This document shows, one piece after another, positions 7,743 to 16,309 of a stretch of DNA of 64,000 bases. The DNA comes from Acrocarpospora phusangensis (lineage in GTDB: Bacteria > Actinomycetota > Actinomycetes > Streptosporangiales > Streptosporangiaceae): the NCBI RefSeq assembly GCF_016862995.1, contig NZ_BOOA01000003.1, forward strand, positions 1 through 64,000, given 5' to 3'. The notes beneath the pieces were generated by a model that worked only from the letters and a program-made list of their open reading frames with translations, made no database searches and was not told the DNA's origin. The translations under genes were made by a program, and so were the position numbers. Within the stretch, counting starts at the first letter, position 1. Each line of letters opens with the position of its first letter.

Positions 7743-10202
7743 GTGAATGACCAGTATGAACTTTATTGCCTGGTGGACCGGCTTTTTTATGACACGCCGG
7801 ACAACCGACGGTCCCAGCACCCCGATTTCCCGGTGGCGGACCGGGAGGTGCCGGCCGGTTGGGAGCACCAGCCCAGCGACACCTGGATGCACTACGCGCC
7901 GGAGACCCGGCAGATCGCCAAGCAGGGCTGGAAGATCCACGTTTCCGCCCGGCTGGAGGACGCGAACCGGGCACTGGCCGCCGTCTGGGACTACTGCGTC
8001 CCCCGCGACATCCCGTTCAAGTTCCTGCGCAGCGCCCCGGTCGTCACCATGTTCAACTCCAAAGCCGCCTCCCGCGGCGCGAGCGGCAAGCTAATCACGA
8101 TATATCCGCTCGAATCGGAGCTTGAGCTGGCGCTCAAGGAGCTCGACACGCTCCTGCGCGGCATCCAGGGCCCCTACATCCTCAGCGACCTGCGCTACGC
8201 CGACGGCCCGCTCTACGTCCGGTACGGCGGCTTCGTCGCCCGCCACTGCCTCAGCGGCAACGGCGAACAGGTCACCGCGATCGAGAACGCCGACGGCGAC
8301 CTCGTCCCCGACGTCCGCGGCCCCGCCTTCACGGTCCCGCCCTGGATCCCCCTGCCGGAGTTCCTCGAACCCCACCTCAAGGCCAGGAACACCGTCACCA
8401 CCGGCGACCTGCCGTACGACATCGAGCAGGTCATGCACTTCTCCAACGGCGGCGGCGTCTACCTCGGCCGGGACCGGCGCACCGGCGAGCGGGTGGTGCT
8501 CAAGGAGGCCAGGCCGTACGCGGGACTGGACGCCGGCGGACGGGACGCGGTCACCCGACTCCAGCACGAACGGGACATGCTGCGTCGCCTGACCGGCCTG
8601 GACGCGGTCCCGGAATACCGCGACTACCTCACCCTCGGCGAGCACCACTTCCTCGTCATGGAGTTCGTGGACGGGAACCCGCTCCAGCGCCAGCTGGTCC
8701 ATCGGTACCCGCTGACCAGGGCCGACTGCTCGATGGAGAGCCTGGCCGAGTACACGGCGTGGGTGCTGGAGACGCTGCCCAAGGTCCGCGCCGCGGTCGA
8801 GTCGCTGCACGGGCGCGGCGTGGTCTTCGGCGACCTGCACCCGAACAACATCCTGGTCACCGAGACCGGCCGGGTGGTCCTGATCGACTTCGAGGTGGCC
8901 ATGCCCGTCGAAGCCCAGGGCCGGTCACTGCTCGCGCACCCCGCCTTCCAGGCCCCGCCGGACCGGCGCGGCGCCGACGTCGATCTCTACTCGCTGGCCT
9001 GCCTCTGCTTCGGCCTGTTCGCCCCCCAGGCGACCATCATGCTCCCGCTCACCCAGAACAAGATCACCCAACTGGCCCGCCTGATCACCACGACCTTCCC
9101 GGTCCCTCCGGAGACCATCGAAACCGCCCTGCGCACCATTCGCGGCACCGCGGACGACCTGCCCTACGGCTGGCCGTCCGGTCCGGCCGCGATGGTCCGG
9201 GCGATCCTGGCGACCGCCACGCCCGGTCGCCAGGATCGGCTCTTCCCCGGGGACATCGCGCAGTTCCGGCCGGGCGGCGGCATCAACGTCGCGTACGGCG
9301 CGGCCGGCGTGCTCTACGCGCTGGACGCGGCCGGCGCCGGGCGGTATCCCGACCACGAGGAATGGCTGCTGGACAGGGCCGCGCGGCCCGAGCCCGGCAC
9401 CCCGCCCGGCTTCTACGACGGCCTGCACGGCGTCGCCCACGTGCTCGACCGGTTCGGGCATCGGCGGACCGCCCTCACCCTGGTCGACCGGGCGATGTCC
9501 GAAGCCTGGCGGCGGCTGGACACCGGCCTGGCCACCGGACTGGCCGGAATCGGGCTGAACCTGCTCCACCTCGGGCTGGACGCGCAGCCGATCATCGAAG
9601 CCTGCGTCGACCGCTTACCGGCCGACGTGCCCGAACTGAGCGGCGGCGCCAACCCCAGGGCCGGGCTCATGCACGGCGCGAGCGGCTCCGCCCTGCTGTT
9701 CCTGCACGCCTACGAGCGAACCGGCCAGAGCGTGCTGCTCGACCTCGCCGAGCAGGCGCTCCGGCAGGATCTGCGGCGATGCGTCCGCACCCAGGACGGT
9801 TCGCTCCAGGTCAACCAGGGCTGGCGCACGCTGCCGTACCTGGAGGAGGGGTCGGTCGGGATCGCTCTCGTGCTGGCCCGATACCTCACCCACCGGCCCG
9901 ACGAGGAACTGCGCGCGGATCTGGACGCGCTGCTGCTCGTCACCCGGTCCCGCTACTTCGTGCAGCCCGGCCTGTTCGCCGGCCGGGCGGGCCTGGTCCT
10001 CGCCGAACCGGGGCTGATCCCCGGCCTGGACTGGCATGCCCTTCCCTACCGGGACGGACTCGCGTTCCCCGGTGACCAGCTGCTCCGCATCTCGATGGAT
10101 TTCGCCACCGGGACCGCGGGCGTGCTGTTCGCCGTGAGCGGCGCTCCGCTCCCCTTCCTGCGACCGCCTGGCGATCCCGCCGGTTCAGGGGCGCCCCTGT
10201 GA
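7743..10202 (+). CDS. lanKC: Class III lanthipeptide synthetase LanKC
   Basis: An 819-aa three-domain enzyme that phosphorylates Ser/Thr in the precursor, eliminates phosphate and forms (methyl)lanthionine or labionin rings. Residues 1-200 are the lyase-like domain (YELYCLVDRLFYDTP, FKFLRSAPVV, NSKAASRGASGK). The kinase domain spans about 220-500, with the ATP lysine in VVLKEARP (about 256), the catalytic loop FGDLHPNN (about 362) and DFE in place of DFG. The C-terminal cyclase-like domain lacks the CHG/Cys zinc ligands of classes I, II and IV, which defines class III. GTG 7743 is preferred to ATG 7737: AGGGAG abuts the ATG directly but lies 6 nt before the GTG. Confidence 0.93.
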   Translation: MNDQYELYCLVDRLFYDTPDNRRSQHPDFPVADREVPAGWEHQPSDTWMHYAPETRQIAKQGWKIHVSARLEDANRALAAVWDYCVPRDIPFKFLRSAPVVTMFNSKAASRGASGKLITIYPLESELELALKELDTLLRGIQGPYILSDLRYADGPLYVRYGGFVARHCLSGNGEQVTAIENADGDLVPDVRGPAFTVPPWIPLPEFLEPHLKARNTVTTGDLPYDIEQVMHFSNGGGVYLGRDRRTGERVVLKEARPYAGLDAGGRDAVTRLQHERDMLRRLTGLDAVPEYRDYLTLGEHHFLVMEFVDGNPLQRQLVHRYPLTRADCSMESLAEYTAWVLETLPKVRAAVESLHGRGVVFGDLHPNNILVTETGRVVLIDFEVAMPVEAQGRSLLAHPAFQAPPDRRGADVDLYSLACLCFGLFAPQATIMLPLTQNKITQLARLITTTFPVPPETIETALRTIRGTADDLPYGWPSGPAAMVRAILATATPGRQDRLFPGDIAQFRPGGGINVAYGAAGVLYALDAAGAGRYPDHEEWLLDRAARPEPGTPPGFYDGLHGVAHVLDRFGHRRTALTLVDRAMSEAWRRLDTGLATGLAGIGLNLLHLGLDAQPIIEACVDRLPADVPELSGGANPRAGLMHGASGSALLFLHAYERTGQSVLLDLAEQALRQDLRRCVRTQDGSLQVNQGWRTLPYLEEGSVGIALVLARYLTHRPDEELRADLDALLLVTRSRYFVQPGLFAGRAGLVLAEPGLIPGLDWHALPYRDGLAFPGDQLLRISMDFATGTAGVLFAVSGAPLPFLRPPGDPAGSGAPL

Positions 10203-10258
10203 CCGGACGCCGAGCGGCACCCGTACCGACCAGCGATCGAAGGAGGTGACACACGCAC

Positions 10259-10393
10259 ATGGTTCTTCTCGACCTCCAGGCGATGGAAGTTCCCGGCGGT
10301 GGCCACGGCCACGGCGGGGGCGGCAGCACGCTGACCCTGCTCGGCTGCCAGTCGAACTCGCCGAGCAACCTGAGCCTTCTGCTCTGCCACTGA
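10259..10393 (+). CDS. lanA1: Class III lanthipeptide precursor, copy 1
   Basis: A 44-aa precursor peptide with an ideal AGGAGGTGA ribosome site 9 nt upstream. Residues 1-12 (MVLLDLQAMEVP) contain the LLDLQ recognition motif of class III leaders. A Gly/His linker follows (GGGHGHGGGG, 13-22), then a core with two ring motifs: Ser23-x2-Thr26-x3-Cys30 and Ser36-x2-Ser39-x3-Cys43, each fitting a labionin or lanthionine, with Thr26 giving a possible methyl form. The architecture resembles RamS (SapB) and flavipeptin precursors. The likely leader cut is after Pro12 by the prolyl oligopeptidase of the cluster. The only other proline, Pro35, sits between the rings. Confidence 0.95.
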   Translation: MVLLDLQAMEVPGGGHGHGGGGSTLTLLGCQSNSPSNLSLLLCH

Positions 10394-10433
10394 TGACGCT
10401 TCCGAAATCCCCCGATAAAGAAGGAGCACGATC

Positions 10434-10568
10434 ATGGTTCTTCTCGACCTCCAGGCGATGGAAGTTCCCGGCGGTGGCCACGGCCACGGCGGCGGTGGGA
10501 GCACGCTGACCCTGCTCGGCTGCCAGTCGAACTCGCCGAGCAACCTGAGCCTGCTGCTCTGCCACTAG
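10434..10568 (+). CDS. lanA2: Class III lanthipeptide precursor, copy 2
   Basis: It encodes a 44-aa peptide identical to the first copy, starting 175 bp further on. The two genes differ at four synonymous positions (three Gly codons at residues 20-22 and one Leu codon at 41) and in the stop codon (TAG versus TGA). It has its own AAGGAG 7 nt upstream. The duplication presumably raises precursor supply, since both copies give the same product. A strong hairpin follows 10 nt after the stop. Confidence 0.95.
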   Translation: MVLLDLQAMEVPGGGHGHGGGGSTLTLLGCQSNSPSNLSLLLCH

Positions 10569-10578
10569 GACGAGTCCC

Positions 10579-10609
10579 CGAGCCCTGAGCTGCCCCAGCT
10601 CAGGGCTCG
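10579..10609 (+). terminator. Hairpin between precursor genes and exporter
   Basis: A perfect 14-bp stem (CGAGCCCTGAGCTG with its complement) closed by a 3-nt CCC loop, without a T run. Its position just after the second precursor gene and before the ABC genes fits an attenuator or mRNA-stabilising structure that keeps precursor transcript above exporter transcript, as in other lanthipeptide operons. Confidence 0.75.
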
Positions 10610-10639
10610 GCCCGTCCGTGTTTCGCGGAAGGAGAGCCG

Positions 10640-12265
10640 GTGCGTACCGCGGATCAGCTGGTGGCCGGGGCGATCAGGCGCGGCGGCCCGGCCGTCGGGG
10701 TCCTGGCCGTGACCTCGGTGGCCGGGGGGGTGCTCGCGCTGGCCCTGCCGTACGCGCTGGGGCGGGCCGCCGACGCGAGGTCCGGGGGCTGGCTCGCCGG
10801 GTGCGTCGCGGTCGTCGGGCTGCTGGTCGTCTGTGACACATTCGGGGTGTGGGCGGGAGGCGCGAGCGGGGCGCGGGCCTCGGCCTGGGTGCGGCACCGG
10901 GTGCTGCGGCATGTGCTCGGGGTCGGGCCGGGATTGACCCGGTCGGTGCCGGAAGGCGATCTGGTGACCCGGCTCGGGATGAACGCGGAAGAGGTCGGGC
11001 GTGCCCCGGATGCCGCGATCACCGGCGCGACCATGCTCATTCCGGCGGTGGGCAGCCTGGTGGCGCTCCTGCTCATCGATCCCTGGCTGGCGCTGACGCT
11101 GGTGGCCGGGCTCACACTGATCATGCTGGTCCTGCGGGCGTTCCTGCGGGTCTCGACCGCGCTGGCGGGGGACTACCAGGAGGCGCAGGCCGACATCGCG
11201 TCCCGGCTGGTGGACGCCGTCGCCGGGGCCAGGACCATCGCCGCCGCCGGCACCGCCGCCCAGGAGACCCGCCGCGTGCTGTCGGCGCTGCCGCGGGTCC
11301 GCGCGCACGCCCTGGAGCTGTGGCGGGTGCGCGCCCAGGCGGGGGTGCGGGCCGCCGTGGTGGTCCCGCTGCTCGAAGTGTGCGTGCTCGGCGTCGGCGG
11401 GTACCGCCTCGCCGCCGGCGACCTGACCGCCGGTGAACTGTACGCCTCCGCCCGCTATGTCGTCCTCGGCGCCGGCCTCGGCTCCGCCCTCGGCTACGTC
11501 AGCCAGGTCGCCCGTGCCCGCGCCGCCGCCCGCCGCCTGGTCCGGCTCCTGGACGAATGCCCGGCTCCCCATGGCGTACGGCGCCTGCCCGACGGACCCG
11601 GCGTCCTCGTCTTCCACGACGTGATGGCCCGCGGCCTCCACATCCCCGACCTGACGATCCCCGGCGGCTCCGCCGTCGCCGTCGTCGGCCGCTCCGGCTC
11701 CGGCAAATCCCGCCTCGCCTGCCTGGCCGGCCGCCTCGCCGACCCCGCCAGAGGCCAGGTCCTCCTCGACGACGTCCCCCTCAACCGCCTGTCCCGTACG
11801 GCCCTGCGCGAAGCGATCGGCTACGCCTTCGAGCGCCCCTGCCTGGTCGGGGACACGGTCGCCGACGCCATCGGACCCTCGGCAGAACAGGCCGCCCAGG
11901 CCGCGGGGGCCGACGCGTTCATCAGGCGGCTCCCGTCCGGGTACGCCACGCCGCTCGCCGACGCGCCCATGTCCGGCGGCGAACGCCAGCGCGTCGGCCT
12001 GGCCCGCGCGTTCGCGCACGGCGACCGGCTGCTGGTGCTGGACGACGCCACCTCCAGCCTGGACACCATCACCGAGCACCAGGTGGGGGCCGCGCTGGCG
12101 GCGGATCGCCGTACCCGTCTGATCGTCACGCACCGGGCCGCCATGGCGGCCCGCGCGGACCTGGTCGTCTGGCTGGAGCGGGGCCGGGTGCGCGGCTACG
12201 ACCGGCACGACCGGCTGTGGCGCAATCCGGACTACCGCGCGGTCTTCCAAGGAGAGGCGTCATGA
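10640..12265 (+). CDS. Lanthipeptide ABC exporter subunit 1 (membrane + ATPase)
   Basis: A 541-aa fused transmembrane-ATPase half-transporter, RamA/RamB-like, expected to export the lanthipeptide. About five or six membrane segments fill residues 1-300. The ATPase carries Walker A GRSGSGKS (about 355), a good signature MSGGE and H-loop VTHRA, but Walker B ends LVLDD: the catalytic Glu is Asp. This half therefore contributes the degenerate ATP site's Walker motifs and the functional signature. GTG 10640 is preceded by GGAAGGAG. The gene overlaps the second subunit by ATGA. Confidence 0.9.
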   Translation: MRTADQLVAGAIRRGGPAVGVLAVTSVAGGVLALALPYALGRAADARSGGWLAGCVAVVGLLVVCDTFGVWAGGASGARASAWVRHRVLRHVLGVGPGLTRSVPEGDLVTRLGMNAEEVGRAPDAAITGATMLIPAVGSLVALLLIDPWLALTLVAGLTLIMLVLRAFLRVSTALAGDYQEAQADIASRLVDAVAGARTIAAAGTAAQETRRVLSALPRVRAHALELWRVRAQAGVRAAVVVPLLEVCVLGVGGYRLAAGDLTAGELYASARYVVLGAGLGSALGYVSQVARARAAARRLVRLLDECPAPHGVRRLPDGPGVLVFHDVMARGLHIPDLTIPGGSAVAVVGRSGSGKSRLACLAGRLADPARGQVLLDDVPLNRLSRTALREAIGYAFERPCLVGDTVADAIGPSAEQAAQAAGADAFIRRLPSGYATPLADAPMSGGERQRVGLARAFAHGDRLLVLDDATSSLDTITEHQVGAALAADRRTRLIVTHRAAMAARADLVVWLERGRVRGYDRHDRLWRNPDYRAVFQGEAS

Positions 12266-13926
12266 GGGCCGCCGCGCGGGTGCTGGCGCGGGCGGTGACG
12301 CGGGAGCCCGGGCGGGCGGCGCGGCTGGCCGCCTGGTCGGTGGCGGAGGTGGCGCCGTCGTTCGTGATCGGGCTGGCGCTGGCGGGCGCCATCGACGACG
12401 GCTTCGGGGCCGGCGAGCCGATGGTCGGGCTGGTCTGGGTCGGCGTGCTGGGTCTGTCGTGGGTGGTGGCGGCGGTGGGCGCGCGGCAGGCGCTGATGGC
12501 GCTGGCCGGGATCGTGGAGCCGTTCCGGGAGCGCCTGGCCGCCGGGGTCGTGCGGGACGCGCTGGCGGGCGGACGGGTGGAGGCCGCCGCCGTGACCCGG
12601 TCGAACCTGCAGGTGGAGGTGGCCAGGGACGCCTTCGCGACCGTGCTCGGCGTGCTGCGGTCCTTCGTGTTCACGCTGGTCAGCGTCGCGTTAGGGCTGG
12701 CGGCGCTGATGCCGGAGGTGCTGGTCTTGGTGCTCGCGCCGTTCGCGCTCGGGCTCGGGCTGTTCCTGCTGTCGCTGCCCGCGCTGGCCCGGCGGCAGCG
12801 CGCGTTCCTCGTGGCCGACGAGCGGACCACGGAATGGGTCACGGTGGCGATGGGCGCGTTGCGGGACGTCACCGCCTGCGGCGCGGAGGAGCGTACGGGT
12901 GAGCTGGTCGGACGCCGGATCGACGAGCAGGCCGCGGCGGCGGGGACACTCGCCCGGGTCACCGCCGTACGGACCTTCGCGCTCGGTCTCGGCGGCTGGG
13001 CCCCGGTGCTGCTGGTCCTGGCCTTCGCGCCCGGCCTGGGGGCGAGCCCCGGCATGGTGGTCGGGATCGTGGCCGCCGTCCTGCAGTCTTTGACTCCTGC
13101 GCTGAACGGCCTGGTGGAGGGGCTCGGTGTGAGCGGGGTCCGGCTGATGGTCACCCTGGAGCGGCTCATGGGCGACCGTCCGGCGGCGGGTCCCGACCGG
13201 CTGACCCCGCCGGACGTACGAGTCGAGCTGTCCGGGGCGACCTTCCGGTACGGACCTCACGCGGACCCCGTCGTCTCGGACCTCGACCTGACCGTGCCGG
13301 AGGGCGAGCATCTCGCCGTCGTCGGCCCGAGCGGAATCGGCAAATCCACCCTGGCCGCCCTCATCACGGGGTTGGTCCAGCCCGGCGAAGGCACGGTCAC
13401 CGTCGGCGGCGTGGCCGCGGAGCGGGTGGACCCGGCCGCGCGGGTGCTCATCCCGCAGGAGGCGTACGTGTTCCGCGGCACGCTCTGGGACAACCTCACC
13501 TACCTGTCGGTCGCCTCGGAGTCCCGGGTCGACGGCGCGGTGGCGGAGGTCGGCGCGGACGGGCTGGTCCAGCGGCTCGGGGGCTACCAGGCCGAGATCC
13601 ACGCGGCGGAGCTGACCCCGGGGGAACGGCAGCTGGTCGCGTTGGTCCGCGCCTACCTGTCGCCGGCACGCCTCACGATCCTGGACGAATCCACCTGCCA
13701 CCTCGATCCCGCCGCGGAGGCCCGCGCGGAGGAGGCGTTCGCCCGCCGGGGCGGCACCCTGATCGTCATCGCCCACCGCCTCACCTCGGCCATGCGCGCC
13801 CAGCGCATCCTCGTCCTGGACGGCGCGGAAGCCGTCTCCGGCACCCACGCCGACCTTCTTCGCACGTCTCGCCTCTACGCCGACCTCGCCGGCCAGTGGG
13901 ACCCCGACCTGGAGCAGGTGTCATGA
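12262..13926 (+). CDS. Lanthipeptide ABC exporter subunit 2 (membrane + ATPase)
   Basis: The 554-aa partner half-transporter. Membrane segments span about 20-300. Walker A is GPSGIGKST, Walker B has the catalytic Glu (LTILDEST), and the H-loop is IAHRL, but the signature reads LTPGE instead of LSGGE. Combined with subunit 1 this makes one consensus ATP site (Walker motifs here, signature there) and one degenerate site, the usual pattern of heterodimeric exporters. It is translationally coupled at both ends (ATGA with subunit 1 and with the peptidase). Confidence 0.9.
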   Translation: MRAAARVLARAVTREPGRAARLAAWSVAEVAPSFVIGLALAGAIDDGFGAGEPMVGLVWVGVLGLSWVVAAVGARQALMALAGIVEPFRERLAAGVVRDALAGGRVEAAAVTRSNLQVEVARDAFATVLGVLRSFVFTLVSVALGLAALMPEVLVLVLAPFALGLGLFLLSLPALARRQRAFLVADERTTEWVTVAMGALRDVTACGAEERTGELVGRRIDEQAAAAGTLARVTAVRTFALGLGGWAPVLLVLAFAPGLGASPGMVVGIVAAVLQSLTPALNGLVEGLGVSGVRLMVTLERLMGDRPAAGPDRLTPPDVRVELSGATFRYGPHADPVVSDLDLTVPEGEHLAVVGPSGIGKSTLAALITGLVQPGEGTVTVGGVAAERVDPAARVLIPQEAYVFRGTLWDNLTYLSVASESRVDGAVAEVGADGLVQRLGGYQAEIHAAELTPGERQLVALVRAYLSPARLTILDESTCHLDPAAEARAEEAFARRGGTLIVIAHRLTSAMRAQRILVLDGAEAVSGTHADLLRTSRLYADLAGQWDPDLEQVS

Positions 13927-15860
13927 CATATCCGTACGCGGAACGCCAGCCCATCGTGGACGTCGTCCACGGTCACCGGATTGAGGATCCGTACCGCTGG
14001 CTGGAGGACCCGGCCAGTCCGGAGACCGAGAAATGGCTGGCAGCCCAGGACGAGCTGTGGCGCGGCCACTCCCTGCCGGCGCGCAGCCGCCTCCGCACCC
14101 GGATCGCCGAACTCACCGCCGTCGGCGTGACCGGCGTGCCCACCTGGCGCGGCGACCGCGCCTTCCGCGTCCGCCGCGACCCCGGCCAGGAGCACGCCAT
14201 CCTGTACGTCGGCGTCCCCGGCCTCCCGTCCGAGCTGGACTGGCGGGTGGTGCTCGACCCGATGATGGTCGACCCCGCGGGCACGACCACGCTGGACGAG
14301 TGGCATCCCTCGCCCGACGGGAAGCTCGTCGCCGTGCAGCTCTCCCGCCGCGGAGCCGAACGCGCCCAGCTCTACGTGCTGGACGTGATGACCGGCGAGA
14401 TCGTGGACGGCCCGGTGGGGGACTGCCGGTACTCGCCGGTGGCCTGGCTCCCGTCCTCGGACGCGTACTACTACATCGGCGGACGAGTGGCCCATCTGCG
14501 GCGCATCGGGGGAGAAGACCACGCCCTGGTCGAAGCGGACGGCCTCGCGCTCAGCGCGGACGGGCGATGGCTCACCCTCTCCACCAACCACGGGACCGGC
14601 AACGACATCCAGCTGTGCGACCTGGCCGGGTCGCGCTGGCGGGAGATCCCGGGCGACGGCGCCAAGACGGCCGTCAACGTGGCGGCGGACGGGCGGCTCT
14701 ACGTCGCGACCACGCGGGACGCGCCCCGGGTGCGGCTCGCCGTCGCCGATCCCGGCGATCCGGAGCACTGGCGGGATCTCGTGCCGGAGGATCCGGAGGC
14801 CGTACTCACCGATTTCGCATTGCTCGACGGCGCGTTGCTGGTCGCCAGGATCAGGCACGCGATCGGCGAGATCAATGTGCACGACCCCGTGACCGGGGAG
14901 TGGAGAAGCGCGGTTCCGCTTCCCGGTCACGGTTCCATCGGGCGGATGTCCGCGCGTGGGCACGAGTGCTGGTTCACGTACGCGGACTATGTGACGCCGG
15001 AGAGCGTGTACCGGTACGACGCCCGTACGGGGGAGACGACGCTCTGGGAGGGCGCGCCCGGGCGGGCCCGGCTGCCGGAGGTCGAGTCGCACCAGATCGA
15101 GTATCCGTCCGCCGACGGGACGCTGATCCGCATGGTGGTGCTGTCCGGTCCCGCCACCGGTCCCCGGCCATGCATCTTGTACGGCTACGGGGGATTCGGG
15201 GTGCCGTTGACTCCGGCGTACTCGAGCTATGTCCTGCCCTGGATCGAGGCGGGGGGAGTGTTCGCTTTCGCGCAGATCCGCGGCGGCGGCGAAGAAGGCG
15301 AAGACTGGCATCGCGCCGGCACCCTCAACCGGAAACAGAACGTCTTCTCTGATTTCGCCGCCGCCGCGGAAGCTCTGATCGCCCGCCGCTGGACCACGCC
15401 CGAACGGCTGGGCATCTGCGGCGAGTCCAACGGCGGGCTGCTCGTCGGCGCGATGCTCACCCAGCGCCCCGACCTGTTCGCCGCCGCCGTCTGTTCCGCC
15501 CCCGTCCTCGACATGGCCCGCTACGAGCTCTCCGGCCTAGGCCCCCGCTGGCGCGCCGAGTACGGCTCCGCCGCCGACCCCGACGCCCTCGCCTGGCTTC
15601 TTGGCTATTCCCCTTATCACCACGTACGCGAGGGAGTGCGGTACCCCGCGACCCTTTTCACGGTCTTCGGGGGGGACACCCGGGTCGATCCCCTGCATGC
15701 CCGGAAGATGTGCGCCGCCCTGCAACACGCCACCGCCGGTCCCCGTCCGATCCTGCTCCGCCATGAGCCCGAGGTGGGTCACGGCGGCCGTGCGGCCAGC
15801 CGTTCCGTCGACCTGGCGGCCGACATGCTGGCCTTCTTCACCGCTCATCTCCGATGCTGA
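13923..15860 (+). CDS. Prolyl oligopeptidase (S9A), probable lanthipeptide leader peptidase
   Basis: A 645-aa serine peptidase: an N-terminal S9 segment (DPYRWLEDP, about residue 20), a seven-bladed propeller, and a C-terminal alpha/beta-hydrolase domain. The nucleophile is Ser502 in GESNGG, the acid lies in GGDTRVDP (about 585), and the base is His in VGHGG near the end. Prolyl oligopeptidases cut after proline in short peptides. A homologue, FlaP, removes the leader in the flavipeptin class III pathway, and here Pro12 of the precursor is the obvious site. No signal peptide is seen, so cutting is cytoplasmic. It is the last gene of the operon, overlapping the exporter by ATGA. Confidence 0.9.
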   Translation: MTYPYAERQPIVDVVHGHRIEDPYRWLEDPASPETEKWLAAQDELWRGHSLPARSRLRTRIAELTAVGVTGVPTWRGDRAFRVRRDPGQEHAILYVGVPGLPSELDWRVVLDPMMVDPAGTTTLDEWHPSPDGKLVAVQLSRRGAERAQLYVLDVMTGEIVDGPVGDCRYSPVAWLPSSDAYYYIGGRVAHLRRIGGEDHALVEADGLALSADGRWLTLSTNHGTGNDIQLCDLAGSRWREIPGDGAKTAVNVAADGRLYVATTRDAPRVRLAVADPGDPEHWRDLVPEDPEAVLTDFALLDGALLVARIRHAIGEINVHDPVTGEWRSAVPLPGHGSIGRMSARGHECWFTYADYVTPESVYRYDARTGETTLWEGAPGRARLPEVESHQIEYPSADGTLIRMVVLSGPATGPRPCILYGYGGFGVPLTPAYSSYVLPWIEAGGVFAFAQIRGGGEEGEDWHRAGTLNRKQNVFSDFAAAAEALIARRWTTPERLGICGESNGGLLVGAMLTQRPDLFAAAVCSAPVLDMARYELSGLGPRWRAEYGSAADPDALAWLLGYSPYHHVREGVRYPATLFTVFGGDTRVDPLHARKMCAALQHATAGPRPILLRHEPEVGHGGRAASRSVDLAADMLAFFTAHLRC

Positions 15861-15871
15861 TTTCCGGTTGG

Positions 15872-16309
15872 TCAGGCACAGGCCATCTCGAACCAGACCT
15901 TGTTCCGTCCGGCCTCGCGGACCATGCCCCAGCGGGCGGAGAGGGCGTCCAGCAGCGGCAGGCCCCGGCCGCTGGAGGCGTTCGGGAGGGAGTGGCCGGC
16001 GCATGGCGGGCTGGCCGATCCCTCGTCCTGGACGCACACCCGGACCCGGCCGCGCGGGAAGGTCACGGTCACCGTGAACTCGCCGCCGTCGCCCGACCGG
16101 GAGTGCACCACCGCGTTGGTGGCGATCTCGCTGGTCAGGAGCACGCAGTCGTCATGTAAAGGGTGGTCGCGCCCGAGTGTCGCCGATACCAGGCGCCGGG
16201 CCTGCACCACCTGATCCCGGCCCCCCGCCAGTCGTGCCTCTACGTTTCCGACCTTCCGGACCTTCTCGACAGTGCTGGTGATCCCCATCTCGTTCCCCGA
16301 CCCGTTCAT
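15872..16309 (-). CDS. Anti-sigma regulatory factor, RsbW-like ATP-binding protein
   Basis: A 145-aa single-domain HATPase_c protein. Seen are the N-box (LLTSEIATNAVVHS), the G1 box (VCVQDEG) and the G2 region (SSGRGLPLLDALS), ending in WFEMA. Such stand-alone kinase-like proteins bind or phosphorylate anti-anti-sigma partners, and actinomycetes carry dozens. No cognate sigma or anti-anti-sigma factor is adjacent, so the target is unknown. AGGAGG precedes the ATG. It is convergent with the lanthipeptide operon. Confidence 0.85.
   Translation of the reverse strand: MNGSGNEMGITSTVEKVRKVGNVEARLAGGRDQVVQARRLVSATLGRDHPLHDDCVLLTSEIATNAVVHSRSGDGGEFTVTVTFPRGRVRVCVQDEGSASPPCAGHSLPNASSGRGLPLLDALSARWGMVREAGRNKVWFEMACA

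Noticed and set aside
10246-10509. An 87-codon frame covering both precursor genes in another frame
   Set aside because: It reads through the precursor DNA out of frame; the 44-aa peptides have ideal ribosome sites and the class III leader motif.
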